Assembly (NCBI RefSeq): GCF_002127325.2
Contig: NC_035433.2
Span: 79,736,079 to 79,800,078 of the forward strand
DNA length: 64,000 bases
Origin: Helianthus annuus
Taxonomy: Eukaryota > Streptophyta > Magnoliopsida > Asterales > Asteraceae
Reading direction: 5' to 3'
Positions 12,970-23,885 of the stretch are shown here, piece after piece. A model generated the notes under the pieces. That model saw only the letters and a list, made by a program, of their open reading frames with translations. It searched no databases and was not told where the DNA came from. A program made the translations under genes and the position numbers. Each line of letters opens with the position of its first letter. The first letter of the stretch is position 1.

Positions 12970-15900
12970 ATGACAAAATCGAAGTCATCTGCAAAACCCA
13001 CATCAAAATCATCGAAAACAGCCTCTAAAAAGGCAATCTCCACTGAAATTCCATACAAAAAATCTCACAATCTCCTGGGTCTTCTCACAAAACCAGGAAC
13101 CGCAGATGTTTTTGACTCCATTATTAACATCATGGCAAAATCAAAGTACAAAACTTTGCTCACCGCCGATGCACCAATCTATTTGGCGACCCAAAGGGAG
13201 TTTTGCAAGAATGCAACTCTTGAAAAACAAGGAGACATTGCAACCGCCATTCACTCTTCTATAAAGGGTAAAACTGTCCAAATCACGCCACAATCCATCT
13301 CCGAAGTCTTTCAACTCGATGACCAGGCAGGTAAAACTTCCTTCACTAAAAACGAGTTGCACATTGACTTCATTGAACGAGGGTATGAAGCCACAATGAT
13401 GAAGAAACTAACCTTAGAAAAAGGTTATTTTCCTCCTGCACCCAGATTCCTATTTCATACACTCCTACTGTGTGTTTCAAACAAAACCACTTCTTTTAAT
13501 GAGATCCCTATAAAGATTCAACATCTGGGATATGCAATTCTTCAAGAAGAAAATTTTAACTATTCTCGGGAAATCTTTAAAGATTTGGTTAATAATGTTG
13601 AAACCAAATCATTCTTACTGTTTCCAAAGTTTTTAAGTTACTATTTTGAAAAGAAATTCAGTAAGGATGATTTAGCTTTAATAAACCAAGGTGAAATAAC
13701 TGTAATAAACTGCCTAACATCTGAAACTTTTTCACGAATGTTAGCACCTTGCAAAACACAAGCAGGGGTGCCTGAGCAGAATTTAGCAGCTACCACTGCT
13801 CCTCAGGTATCTGCTGCTGAGCCTACTGCTCTAGGTGATTAAAGCAGCAGACCAACTGTTTTGAAACCCACACCTACAAAAACCAAAAGGCTTTACAAAA
13901 AGAAAAATAAAAAACCCCTGAAACCAATCAAAACGGCAACTCTGGAGGATGAGATACTAGAGTTAATGCCTGTGACAACACAAATGTCACAAGAAACCAC
14001 TGCTGCTTCTTCCTCACAGCAGTTGGTACAAATATCTCAACCCATAACCATAACTCCTCCTGCTTCTTCACAAAAAGAACAGGTTGTACACAAAGGGCCA
14101 CCACATTATGATGCTCTGGATACACTCGTTTCCATCATCCACAGCTCAATGCCCGGAGAAAGTCCGCCTTCTACAACAACCATCACATCCACAATTCCAC
14201 CAAAAACACAACTACTGTTGGATGCAATTGATTTGAACCAGGCATTACTCAGTCCTTCTTAATCACCTGTCAATGAGAATATGCCTCAACAAATGACTGA
14301 GCCTGCAGTATCATTCATTGCTAACCCACCAACACAACCTGAGGAGGTTACACCCATTGAGTTACAAGTAACTCTTTGTGGTAATCCAAGTGAAGCAGTC
14401 ACTACAACTGTTGAACCCACTGGTTTACAGTTGGACAGTGGTTACATCAATAAGACTTCCTTGGAGGCAATTCCTTTTATAGCACCTCTGCCAACCACCA
14501 GTGGATTTATTTATCCTACTGGCAACATCAAAAGGTTGTCAAGTGTTGAAGGAAGAAGACCCCAGTACCAAGAAAAAGGGGCATCAGTGGTTAATGTTTG
14601 GAGTAAACTCCCTACCTCTACCACTGATAAAACCACTGTTAGTGGGAAATCAGATGATCCCATTCAATTGGGTGATGATTTAAAGTACCAGAAATTGACG
14701 GCTCGTGTTGAAAAACTTGATAACTCTGTTGCAGAGCTCAAAGATATGCTCCAACAGTTGTTACAGGTACAAAAGGTACAATCCACTGCTGTTCCACCTC
14801 AAGCACCTGCTCTCCAACAGGAACCTGCTACAAATGAGCTCTGGAATCTATTCCAACCTTTTCTCCATCATCAAGCACAAATAGCAGATCAGCAACATGA
14901 AAAACATGTCCACCAGCTGAGAAATGCTATGGAGTCTAGGTTCAAAGACACTCAGGCCGATCTAAAGGCTCTCAAAACTCAGATCCTGCACTCCACTGGC
15001 ACTGCTCCTCCACCAGTGTTCTTCATTGATCAACTCCCCAAAGATAATGCCAAAAAGGGGGAGAAAATTCAGGGGTGGAGAAGGAAAGGAATAACAGATG
15101 GTCTCTACCTTGCACCAGAAAATTCAAATATGACCAAACAGATTCCTTTGCCAGATGGGAGTAAGAAAATTGATGTGACCACAAATGCACTTGCAGAAGC
15201 ACTTGCATGTGTGAAAAGGGATAGAGAGGCCAAAAAGAAAGCTAGGGTGGATTATCCGGATCAGGGTACTTCAGGGGCAAGAGATGATGAAAATCTTATT
15301 GATGAAAAGAAGAAGCCTACAAGAAAAGTAAGGCTACCCAAATCCATTCCAGTCAGACGTTCAAAGTCTGCTAAAAAACCACCACCTAAAACAGCTGTTG
15401 TAACTCCTGTTGTATCAGCTGCTGTTGGTACTTCAGTAGTTTCAACATCTGCTCCCACTTCAACACACACCATCTCAACACACACTACATCCACTGCTTT
15501 ACCACCATCACCACCAAAATCATAATCACTTCCTGTCAAAAGGCAGAAGACAGCAGTTGTTATAACTTCTGCTGTAAAGACAACAGTGGTTGGAACACCA
15601 GTTGTTTCAACAACTGTTAGTCTATCACAAACCACTGCCACCACAACCACCTTTCCATCCAAAACATCATCAGTCTCTCCTCAAATAAAGAGGAGAAGGC
15701 TAATTCCTAAAGATGATGTCACTTCACCATCCCAAACATCTTCAAAACCCTTAGCTCTTGTCAATATACCAAAACCAGTCCCACTCTCTTCTGTTCCAAT
15801 GCACAAGCCCTTACCTCCTGCAGGTGTTCAATTTCCTCTTGAACTAGAAGCTGTTAGAGAAGAAATAAAATCTTTTTATACTGAGGATGACCCTGCCAAA

Positions 15901-16977
15901 AGGAGTTTGCCTTCAATCAAAGGATATCCCTGGCCCAAAAATATTGATGAATATTTGAAGATAAAGGCCAAGCAAGCAGAGGATATCTCGAAAAGAAACA
16001 CACAAGGGAAATCTGACAAAGAAGTATCAAGATACTACCAATATCTGCCCACACAAGTCAGTTCCTTAGAATGTTTTGCAAAGAATGTCAGTCAACAAAT
16101 TTCAGAAAGAGCAGCTGAAACTTTGAAGAAAGACTACATTGAAAGCATTATGTTTCACAAAAGATACAAAGGAGAGAGACACATGTATAAAGAGTGGACT
16201 GTTCCTGAGCTTGAAGTTGAAGCTTCCAGAATTCAAGACATGATAAAAAGGAAAGTCACTCACACTCCTCCTGATTGGGCAATGTTCAGAAAGAATGTAC
16301 CTGATAAGCAAATGGAACTAAAGAGAATGAAAGAAGAACTGGTTGTTGCGGATTTTGGTACAAAAAGACAAATTGCTAGATGGAAAGAAGATGTGGCCAG
16401 GTCAACCTACAAAAGGTTGGAGGAACTAAGAAAGAAAGATCAAAAAATTCCTCAAAAACCTGACTATCCTGAAGCAGAGGTTTCAAAAAGGCCAACAAAG
16501 CTGCACACCAGGAAAGCCACTGCTCCTACTGTTAATGCCTTTTACAAAAGAAGGATACAAAGCCAGTTAGGAGCTGAAACAGTTCAAGAAATTCTTACTG
16601 GAAATGTTGTTGTAAAAGAAGGCTTGTTAAGAAAGTTAAAAGAAGAACTTGAACTGGAAAACTCTGCTACCACTGCTCAGCCAGTGATGAACAGGCCAGC
16701 CTCACCAAATACTTCTGCAAATAAGCATCTCCCAAGAAACCCACCAGGCTCAAAAATACAAAAGTGGGAAACTGACAAACAGACCTGCGTATTGACTTTG
16801 CTCAGGTCTGGTGGAGAAGTGGAGAAAATATCAAGGGAACAAGCTCTTGGCCTGAGTCTTGAAGATTTGCAGGATCTCCTTGATCTTCCACTTAGCAGGG
16901 ATGATGAAGATACAGATGCCCTTGACTTTGAATTACAATTTAAAGGTCAGATAAGGGAGCTGTTAATGAGGGAATAA
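12970..16977 (+). pseudogene. Third ORF of element G (env-position ORF, unknown function)
   Basis: One reading frame of 1,336 codons extends from ATG 12970 to TAA 16975-16977, broken by three in-frame TAA codons (13840, 14260, 15523). The N-terminal 270 residues look like a folded domain (KSKYKTLLTADAPIYLATQREF and a following alpha/beta-like stretch). The middle is Thr/Pro/Gln-rich with a short coiled coil around 14700-14770, then a Lys/Arg-rich linker. The last 400 residues are charged and helical with long Lys/Glu stretches. Position after pol matches the env-like ORF of Sireviruses such as SIRE1, but I see no clear signal peptide or transmembrane segment, so an envelope role is not supported by the sequence. 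ACC-ACT-GCT (Thr-Thr-Ala) recurs several times in frame. Confidence 0.75.
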
Positions 16978-17017
16978 AATGTCCACAAATAATGAAGGGT
17001 TTTGGCATTATCTGTTC

Positions 17018-17027
17018 CAGGGGGAGA
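17018..17027 (+). other. Polypurine tract of element G
   Basis: A CAGGGGGAGA run sits directly before the 3' LTR at 17029, the expected plus-strand primer for cDNA synthesis. Confidence 0.85.
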
Positions 17028-17028
17028 T

Positions 17029-17766
17029 TGTTGGGATTGAACCCTATCAGAGGAACAGATAATTAAAGCCAAAACTGGATCAAAGCAGTGGATCCTGAAT
17101 AAGCAGATGTTGATATACAAATCTCTCCCCTTGAAAGTGATTACAACTAGTGATGACCTCCTATCTGCTGATCTTGCTAAACTGCTGACCCATAACTGCT
17201 GCTCAACTAAAGATCTGATGGAAGACTAAAGTCCTGCTGATTCAATCTACTGCCTTGAGTCAAGCACTGCTGTTCTGGACAAGTGCTGCTGGGTTCACAG
17301 CAGTAGAAGGTTGCAGCAGCAGTTCTAAAGTCTGTTTTGTAATAGAATGTATTAGCAGTAGTTAACACAAGCAGTGTCTGTATAGATCAGAGGTTAGAGT
17401 TTGTTAGGAGGTTAGATGTCACTTTCATGGTGACGTCAGCTAAGATGCTCAGTAGTTTGCAAGTGCCTATAAATAGTTCAGTGCTTTGTACTGTTCTATT
17501 AGCTCTTTGCATCATTCGTCTTCTTTGCGCGAACAAACTATTGAGCTCTGGCTGAGGAGGAGTTTGCATTCATTCATCAATCATTGTAATCGTGTTTGAA
17601 ATAAATTCAATCTTTCGGTTCATTGTGTAAAGATGTTTGATAAAAGTATTACTCTCGTTTGATTGTATGTAAAGTTTGTTTTCATCTTAATTTCCGCTGC
17701 ACACTCATTCATCTTCATCTTATTTACAAACATAAAATACAATCAAAATCAAACTCAGATCCAACA
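17029..17766 (+). repeat. 3' LTR of element G
   Basis: This is the 738-bp partner of 5054-5791 with identical ends. Most differences between the copies are single substitutions, clustered around the CTGCTG-rich part near 17270-17320. The gag of element B resumes immediately after 17766. Confidence 0.95.
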
Positions 17767-18843
17767 ATCAGGTTTGTTACCATAGAAGGCTTGTTGTGGT
17801 TGGGCTTGTGGTGGTTTAGAAAAATAGGCAGTTGGATCAAATTGGGGTTGAGGTGTGGCAACTTGAGGTTCTGGAAGATAGGCATTTATATCAAATTGGG
17901 GTTGAGGTGTGGCAACTTGAGGTTTCGGAAAATAGGCATTTATGTCAAATTGGGGTTGAGGTGTGGCTACTCCTCCAAAATAGGATCTTGGGTCGAAAGC
18001 ATTTGACACATAAGCTATTTGTATCTTTGGTTGCTGGCTTGTACTAGCAGCATGAGCAATCCCTCCAAAGTACATCTCTGGATTTTGAGGGACATGAATT
18101 AGTTTAGCTTTTCTGATTTCTTCTGCATCCTTGTTCTCCAGCTTTTGAACAAACTCATAGATACTGATAGTATCTAATACACCTTTATGCTTTAACAACT
18201 CAATGAATGGGCTCCACTTTGGTGGTAGAGCATCAGCAAACCGTGCGACTATTTCCTGCGAAGATACAACAACCTTGTAAGAAATCATTTCACTAATTAA
18301 ATGATAAAAATGAGTTGTCATCTCATTCAGTGTTTCAGTCTGCACAAACACAAACCCTTCAAATTCCTTCTTTAGTAAATCATGACGCGTCTTCCGTGTG
18401 GCCGCATTTCCTTCTCCTCTGTTAACTAGAATGTCCCACAAGGCTTTGGTGCAGGTACAATGGGCGAATTGATGATAGATATCTTTGTGCAATGCTTGCG
18501 TAAGCATAGCAAACACTTTCTTTTCAAGATCATACGCCTTCTTGTCATTTTCAGCCATGGCCCCCAAAGTTGTAGCATTTGATCCGGCTTCCTCAAGAGC
18601 GTCGTTATATGCTGTGGTGAAACACGTCCATAACTCGGTGTTTTGACCTAAAACATAATTCTGAAAGCGACCTTTCCACGATGGATAGTCGTTCATGTGG
18701 TTGAGTTTTGGCGGACGGTTATTGCTACCCGCTTCATTTTCGCTTATGAGCAGGTTTTGGATACTTTGATTTTGATTTGCCACGCACGCCCATTGACTAG
18801 CCGAAATTCTTTCTTGTGGCATCAAAGACTTAACCCATGACAT
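17767..18843 (-). pseudogene. Copia gag of element B, N-terminal half
   Basis: The minus-strand frame from ATG 18843 gives about 358 residues of uninterrupted copia gag that stop at the insertion of element G. Conserved gag pattern: NNRPPKLNHMNDYPSWKGRF, VLGQNTELW, DIYHQFAHC, ALWDIL, LLKKEFEGF, FADALPPKWSPF and NPEMYFGG, each with a clear counterpart in element D's gag. Just before the break there are three tandem copies of a Pro-rich unit of 19 residues (57 bp; QPQFDINAYFPKPQVAT type) at about 17815-17975, absent from D. The C-terminal half is at 3274-5053. This half of the protein carries no stop, so the insertion of G may be what first silenced it. Confidence 0.88.
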
Positions 18844-19383
18844 ATCAGGGACCGTGCTAATGCTCCAATCTAATGGATTAGAACTTATATTTGATATTAG
18901 AACAATTGTACCTGCTTAAAAACTTGAAATCAAATGGTTAACAATGAAATAAAAGGCTACTGTGAATAATAATATCACAAATATGTTTGACGAAATCAGG
19001 AGGTTTTCGTCGCTGAGCTGTTTGATGAAATTGAGTGACTTCGTCGCTGAAGTGTTTGATTGACACTTCTGATTTCGTCGCTGATGTTTAACGAAATCAG
19101 GTGTTTGTCGCTGAACTGTTTTGACGAAAAGAAGTTTTTTCGTTGCTGAACTTGTGTGACGAAAATAAGTGTTTTCGTCGCCGAAGGAGGATGACGAAAA
19201 TAGGAGGGTTTTCATCGCTGTGATGATGAAAATGGTGTGATTTCGTCGTGTACACAAGTGGGATTTCGTCCAGAAGTGCACAAGTGATTTCGTCCAAGCC
19301 TGATTTTGTTGACTTAATGAGATTTCGTTGACAGGATGTAGATGTATTGTGATTTCGTTGACAATTGAACTAGACAAGTTGGA

Positions 19384-19384
<1 letters not shown>
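18844..19384 (-). other. Leader of element B with repeated GACGAAATCA motif
   Basis: From about 18975 to 19370 the word GACGAAATCA and its complement TGATTTCGTC recur about 17 times, in both orientations, often as GATTTCGTCGCTGA. The same word recurs in the U3 of B's LTR (20638-20870). No coding frame is supported; frames here only translate the repeated word. Confidence 0.75.
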
Positions 19385-19419
<35 letters not shown>

Positions 19420-19810
19420 GAAAGATAAATCGAAAACCCATGTGAGTTGAGAAAACCCAAATAAACCCTATGTAACATTTTTATTTTTTTCTAAAAAAAT
19501 AAGAAATGTAATATAAATGTACACGGACCTATTTATGAAAAAAATGAAAAAAACGCTTACTATTTTTTTTTTAAATGTTGAAAATTTATATGTTACATTT
19601 TTTTGGACATACATATTATGTAACCGGAAATTTTGTAACATTTTTTAAAAAAAACTACTTGGTGTTTTTTTGTGTTTCTTTTTTTAAAATGTTCAAATAT
19701 ATGTATATTACTTTTCCTATTTTTTTTAGAAATGTATCTTGAGTTTACATGGTTTTTTACAAAGGTTTTCTGAGTTTTCTCAACTCAAGTGGGTTTTCGA
19801 TTTATCCTTC

Positions 19811-19845
<35 letters not shown>
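19385..19845. mobile_element. MITE with 42-bp inverted ends, flanked by (TA)n
   Basis: Between 19417 and 19813 lies a 397-bp AT-rich segment whose ends are inverted copies of one another over about 42 bp: GGGGAAAGATAAATCGAAAA on the left matches GGGGAAGGATAAATCGAAAA read from the right, with only a few mismatches. Each end is joined directly to a (TA)n run (19387-19416 and 19814-19843). There is no coding potential. The form fits a MITE that inserts into TA dinucleotide repeats, similar in layout to rice Micron elements. It sits inside the leader of element B. Confidence 0.75.
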
Positions 19846-19849
<4 letters not shown>

Positions 19850-20340
19850 TTTTAAAAAACAAAATTTTATCCTCCTTCTGACACTATGGTCACTTTTGTC
19901 AAACACCTTACCTTCTGAACCTATTATTCAACATTTCATCTTTCCAATTGTACACAAAATTAAAACAATGAATATTATAATCAACAACATCACAATAATT
20001 CAACAATAAGGATCAAGCACAGAAAACTTATGAAGAACACTTGAGGATATGAAGAACAATATGAGTTTTCTGGCTGAGATAATCACCGGAATAATTTCCG
20101 AACACAATTTTGCAAGAAAGTTTCAATAACAACCTTAAACTAATATGTATGCATAGGATACTAATAAGGTTTTTATAGAAACAAATAGCAAACTACAAGT
20201 TTTTCACAGATTTTAGAACCTTTTTCCAGAAAATATGATTTTCAAAACTCAAAATCTCAAGTATATTTCCAGAAAAATGCAAGAAAATCTTTCAAAACAC
20301 AAGATAAACAAACTTGGTGTTAACAAGGAATCGAGCCAAA
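19846..20340 (-). other. Remaining leader of element B
   Basis: This AT-rich non-coding DNA lies between the MITE and the primer-binding site. I see no gene, motif array or other recognisable feature in it. Confidence 0.6.
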
Positions 20341-20352
20341 GCTCTGATACCA
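20341..20352 (-). other. Primer-binding site of element B (tRNA-iMet)
   Basis: The minus strand reads TGGTATCAGAGC, two bases inside the LTR edge at 20355. Confidence 0.95.
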
Positions 20353-20354
20353 AT

Positions 20355-20996
20355 TGTAGGTCCACTCGAAGGATCGAGTAACCTCTATTCCCTGTTTTCC
20401 GACAAACCCGAGAGTGCGGAATCCAAACGGGTAAGTTAAACCAAGTTATGAACACGTAAGACACAAGATTCAACGATTAACACTCAATGAATTAATGCTA
20501 GAAAATGGTTACAATGCGGTGTTTACAAATGGTCTCTGTAAACTCTCAGTGTGTGTGTGTTACAATGTGTTCGCTCTCAAATCTATTCAGACTTGCTAGT
20601 TGTTTCTGTTCTGTGTCTGTGTATTTATACTAATATCTCGACGAAATCAAGTTGTTCGACGAACACTCATCGATGAAATCCAAGACCTTGACGAAATCAG
20701 GTGATTTCGTCATATATGAGGTGTCTTCGTCACTTATGGGATTTTGTCCATTAGTGATTTCGTCAACAGGAGTCTTCGGCACATGGAGCTTCGACGAAAT
20801 CACATGTGATTTCGTCACCTGTTGTTTTCGTCATATGTGACTTTACTCACATTAGTCTTCGTCGGATTATAATAAGCCCAAACTAATAGGCCAGAAAAAT
20901 GAGTGGAGGCCCAAAGGAGTTGGTTCAGCCCAAACATGTTGTACGTACACGTGTATTCTCAAATTCATGTTGTAAGAATTAGTCATTCTTGTGACA
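20355..20996 (-). repeat. 5' LTR of copia element B
   Basis: The 642-bp LTR has ends TGTAGG...TGTGACA in plus-strand order. On the minus strand, U3 carries about 11 copies of GACGAAATCA/TGATTTCGTC words (20870-20638), directly followed by TATAAATA at 20629-20622. It interrupts the LTR of element E at 20997. The partner LTR lies left of the window, so the duplication (tcatc expected) cannot be checked. Confidence 0.8.
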
Positions 20997-21212
20997 TCAT
21001 CATGACATCATCACGATGATGTTATGATGATGTGTCAGCGGGAAACGTTCTCGTCTCTCCGTGCTTCGCGTGTCGAACTCTGGGGCGCACGACAAAGGAA
21101 TGTCGCTACTTCGGGCTTGAGCAGAACCTAACCGAGTCGAACCGAACCGAACCGAGTCGTTTCCACATAAAGTGTACCAACATATGGCCATAAAGAGAAA
21201 ATACTTTCCACA
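20997..21212 (-). repeat. Fragment of the 3' LTR of element E
   Basis: Directly beyond the polypurine tract of element E (GAGGGGG, 21228-21221, minus) a sequence starting TGTGGAAAG continues to 20997, where element B's LTR begins. It contains short iterations of GGTTCGGTTC (around 21135-21165) and ends in ATCATGATG-type repeats. Only the first part of this LTR is visible. Confidence 0.65.
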
Positions 21213-22191
21213 ATAATATTCCCCCTCAAGTTGGAGCGTGAAGATTCCGAACGCCCAACTTGCCAAGTAAAACCTCGAACTGTTTCGATCCGAGAGCCTT
21301 GGTAAACAAGTCCGCCACTTGATGGTTGGTGTTGATGTAAACCGGTTCAACTTCCTTCGACTCGACACGTTCGCAGACAAAATAGCAATCCATTTCGACA
21401 TGTTTAGTACGCTCGTGGAAAACCGGGTTATTTGCAATGTGTTTGACTGCAATGTTGTCATAGAAGACGGTGGTTGGAGTTGTTTGGGGAGTGACACGAT
21501 CATTGAGGAGCCATCGCAGCCAAAGGATTTCACTAACTGTTGTGGCCATTGCTCTATATTCGGCTTCAGCTGAGGATTGAGATACGACCGACTACTTCTT
21601 TGACTTCCAAGAAACGGGACCACCCCCGAGGAGAAGAAGTACCCGGTTCTTGACCTTCTAGTGGAAGGACAACCTAGCCAGTCGGAATCGGTATAGGCCA
21701 CGAGATTGTTTCCCCTGTCTTCGGCAATAGGATGCCTTGCCCAGCGGTTACCTTCAAATATCTAACGACCCTTGTAGCGGCTTCAAGATGACTTGTACGA
21801 GGATCCGCCACAAACTGGCTTAGGATACTAACTGAATGGGCAATATCGGGACGTGTGGCATGGAGATAGAGCAACCTCCTGATAAGTCGCCGATAATGAC
21901 TTGGATCAAACCGATCTTCCTCCTTTCCTACTTCCAACTTTAGATTTTGTTCCATAGGTATCGGACTCGGCCGACATCCAAGCATACCAGCATCTTCAAC
22001 AATGTCAAGAGTGTACTTCCTTTGACTAAGTACCATACCTTCTTCCGTTCGAGCGACCTTCATCCCCAAAAAATACTTAAGATTTCCAAGATCTTTTATG
22101 CTGAAACCTTCATTCAGAAACAATTTTATCTCGCTCATTCTCGTAGCATCATTTCCAACCAGAATCACGTCATCAACGTAGATTAAGACTG
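21213..22191 (-). pseudogene. Copia reverse transcriptase/RNase H remnant, element E
   Basis: The minus strand opens inside RT at the active-site box YVDD (22180-22169) and continues through KDLGNLKYFLGMKVAR, LLYLHATRPDIAHSVSILSQF and the RNase H blocks (YTDSDWLGCPSTRRSRTGY, the EAEYRAM region, FYDNIAVKHIANNPVFHERTKHVEMDCYFV, HQVADLFTKAL), ending at 21226 just before the polypurine tract. Frameshifts around 21690 and 21560 break it. RT upstream of YVDD is missing because element C is inserted at 22192; it should be found to the right of C, outside the window. This is the oldest layer in the stack. Confidence 0.88.
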
Positions 22192-22639
22192 TGTTGGTGC
22201 ATACATCTGTCGACTTCGTCTTGTATCGAGTCTTAGATTACATTGTTTAGATCAGAGCACGTTTTACGAGAAAACAACATGTTTAGAGGGTTTAAAAGGG
22301 TGATTTCGCTCCTAGGGCTGATTCCGCCCGAAATGTCATGTTGACACTTTCGAGCGGAATCACATCTTTCTAATTCCGCCCGAAATGTGATCGTGTTGTT
22401 ACGAGCGGAATCAAGTGCCTATAAATAGGTCACTTGGAGCGAAATCAGGTAATCAAGTCCTTGTATTCCATACCGAAGTGCTGCCGGTGTGAGGTTTCAT
22501 TGTAAACAACGTCAGATCAATACAATCAGTGTTTAAAGTGAAGATTTAGCTGTTTCTATCTTTGTTTCTTGTTTTCCGCACCTGAAACAACGTAAAACTC
22601 CTCTGAACGACTCACTTGGGTCAGTCGTACGATCCTACA
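22192..22639 (+). repeat. 5' LTR of copia element C
   Basis: The 448-bp LTR runs from TGTTGGTGC to GATCCTACA and is followed by a primer-binding site. U3 holds iterated GATTCCGC, CGAGCGGAATCA and GATTTCGCTC words (22300-22415) directly upstream of TATAAATA at 22420-22427. The left flank is gactg (22187-22191) within E's RT; the right copy is outside the window. Confidence 0.88.
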
Positions 22640-22641
22640 AT

Positions 22642-22653
22642 TGGTATCAGAGC
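22642..22653 (+). other. Primer-binding site of element C (tRNA-iMet)
   Basis: TGGTATCAGAGC lies two bases after the LTR end. Confidence 0.95.
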
Positions 22654-23228
22654 CAGTTGGAGGAGTTCTGCAGTTTACAGCCAAATTTCATTGAAATTTC
22701 TCGCTTCTACATCTTCTTTCATCAGTTCAGGAAGTTTTATCGGTCAAAACCGGATCAAATTTTCACAGACTGTTTAAAATTGGATATAGACAAACCGTTG
22801 AAAGTTTCATAGCAAAAATCGGACTAAAAATGGACAAAATGGACCCCCGAATTGATTCCGCTCGAACGGATGTTGTCTAATTTCGCTCCAAAACTTGCTG
22901 TTGATTCCGCTCCAGGTTGCCAAACTATTGATTCCGCTCCAAACTTGTGTCTAATTCCGCTCCAAGGCTGCCTAATTTCAGATTCGCTCCAAAATACACT
23001 TGTGATTCCACTCCAGATAGCCAAACATTCTGATTTCGATCCAGAAATCTTTCTAATTTTGCTCCAGTGTGTCATATAATAGATTCTGCTCCAATTCTAC
23101 CTGGTGATTTCGCCCCAAACTGTATTCAGTGATTTCGCTCCAGAGACTGTATTTGGTATTTTGCTCGAAACTACATCTGAGTTAATTCCGCTCGAAACCA
23201 ACTGTTTTGAAAAACGTGATACGTCATC
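22654..23228 (+). other. Leader of element C with repeated GATTCCGCTCC motif
   Basis: About 15 copies of GATTCCGCTCC and close variants (GATTTCGCTCC, AATTTCGCTCC, GATTCTGCTCC) lie between 22850 and 23200, nearly all in one orientation, spaced by 15-30 bases of unrelated sequence. The same word occurs in the element's U3. Apparent open frames here on either strand are only translations of the repeat. Confidence 0.78.
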
Positions 23229-23885
23229 ATGAGTGAAGAGTTCTACAACGCGTTCGCTTCATCTACGACTACTCCGGCTTCCATTGCTCAGAACATGAAC
23301 TTGGAAAACGAGACCGGAATGTTACAAAAGCCCTCGAAACTGATGAGTATCGAAGAATACTACGGGTGGAATGACAGATTCGAAAACAGGGTTCAGGCAA
23401 ACCATCTTAGGTCATGGGAGTGTATTATGAAGAAATATGTTTTGCCCCGTACTGAATTACAAGTTGTGAAAACAATATCTGAGTTTAGTGATCAAGAACG
23501 GGATATGTACAAAGCTGAAAAGATGATGATTAGTCTATTACAACATGCAATCAAAGAAGACATCTTCATTCTGCTTCAGCATGAGAAAACATCGAAATCA
23601 ATTTAGGATGCTCTTCGAATCAAGTTTGAGGGTAGTGAGAACATGATTAAGAGCAAGAAGGCGTTGCTCAAGAAAGAGTTTGATTTGTTTAGTAGTTTAC
23701 CGGGAGAAGATATGAAGAAGCTGATTGAACGTTACTGCCACTTGGTGCGAACCATGTCGATGTTGAGTATTACAAAAGAGCCTGAAGAGTGTGTAGACAA
23801 ATTAGCCAATGCTCTACTGCAAAAACAATGGGGAACATACTTGATGATCTTGAAAAACACTGGGGTGTATGATGGATTGACTATT
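23229..23885 (+). pseudogene. Copia gag of element C, part 1
   Basis: ATG 23229 begins a copia gag with KPSKLMSIEEYYGWNDRFENR, a capsid-like helical region and ALLKKEFDLFSSLPGEDM. A TAG stop at 23604-23606 lies where copia gags have Trp (W-D-A-L), consistent with TGG to TAG. The frame ends at the insertion of Gypsy2 and resumes exactly in phase at 32710, once one copy of the ctatt duplication is discounted. Confidence 0.88.

Larger units (their letters stand above)
5054..17766 (+). mobile_element. Complete Sirevirus-like copia retrotransposon (element G)
   Basis: This 12.7-kb element is complete: two 738-bp LTRs, tRNA-iMet primer site, gag, pol in copia order (protease, integrase, RT, RNase H), a long third ORF, polypurine tract and 3' LTR. 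The flanks are atcat on the left and atcag on the right, a 5-bp target-site duplication with one mismatch, and the interrupted gag of element B resumes beyond each end. Large gag, RT of the IYVDDIIFGST type and a long ORF after RNase H are typical of the Sirevirus (SIRE/Maximus) lineage. By eye the LTRs differ at about 15-20 positions, so the insertion is not very recent. Several stops and frameshifts disable it. Confidence 0.92.

Noticed and set aside
12970..16977. Calling ORF3 of element G a true envelope glycoprotein
   Set aside because: No signal peptide, transmembrane segment or glycoprotein-like Cys pattern is visible; only its position matches env-like ORFs.
22824..23079. Open frames on both strands in the leader of element C
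   Set aside because: They only translate the repeated GATTCCGCTCC word; the peptide repeats itself and no start context or homology is visible.
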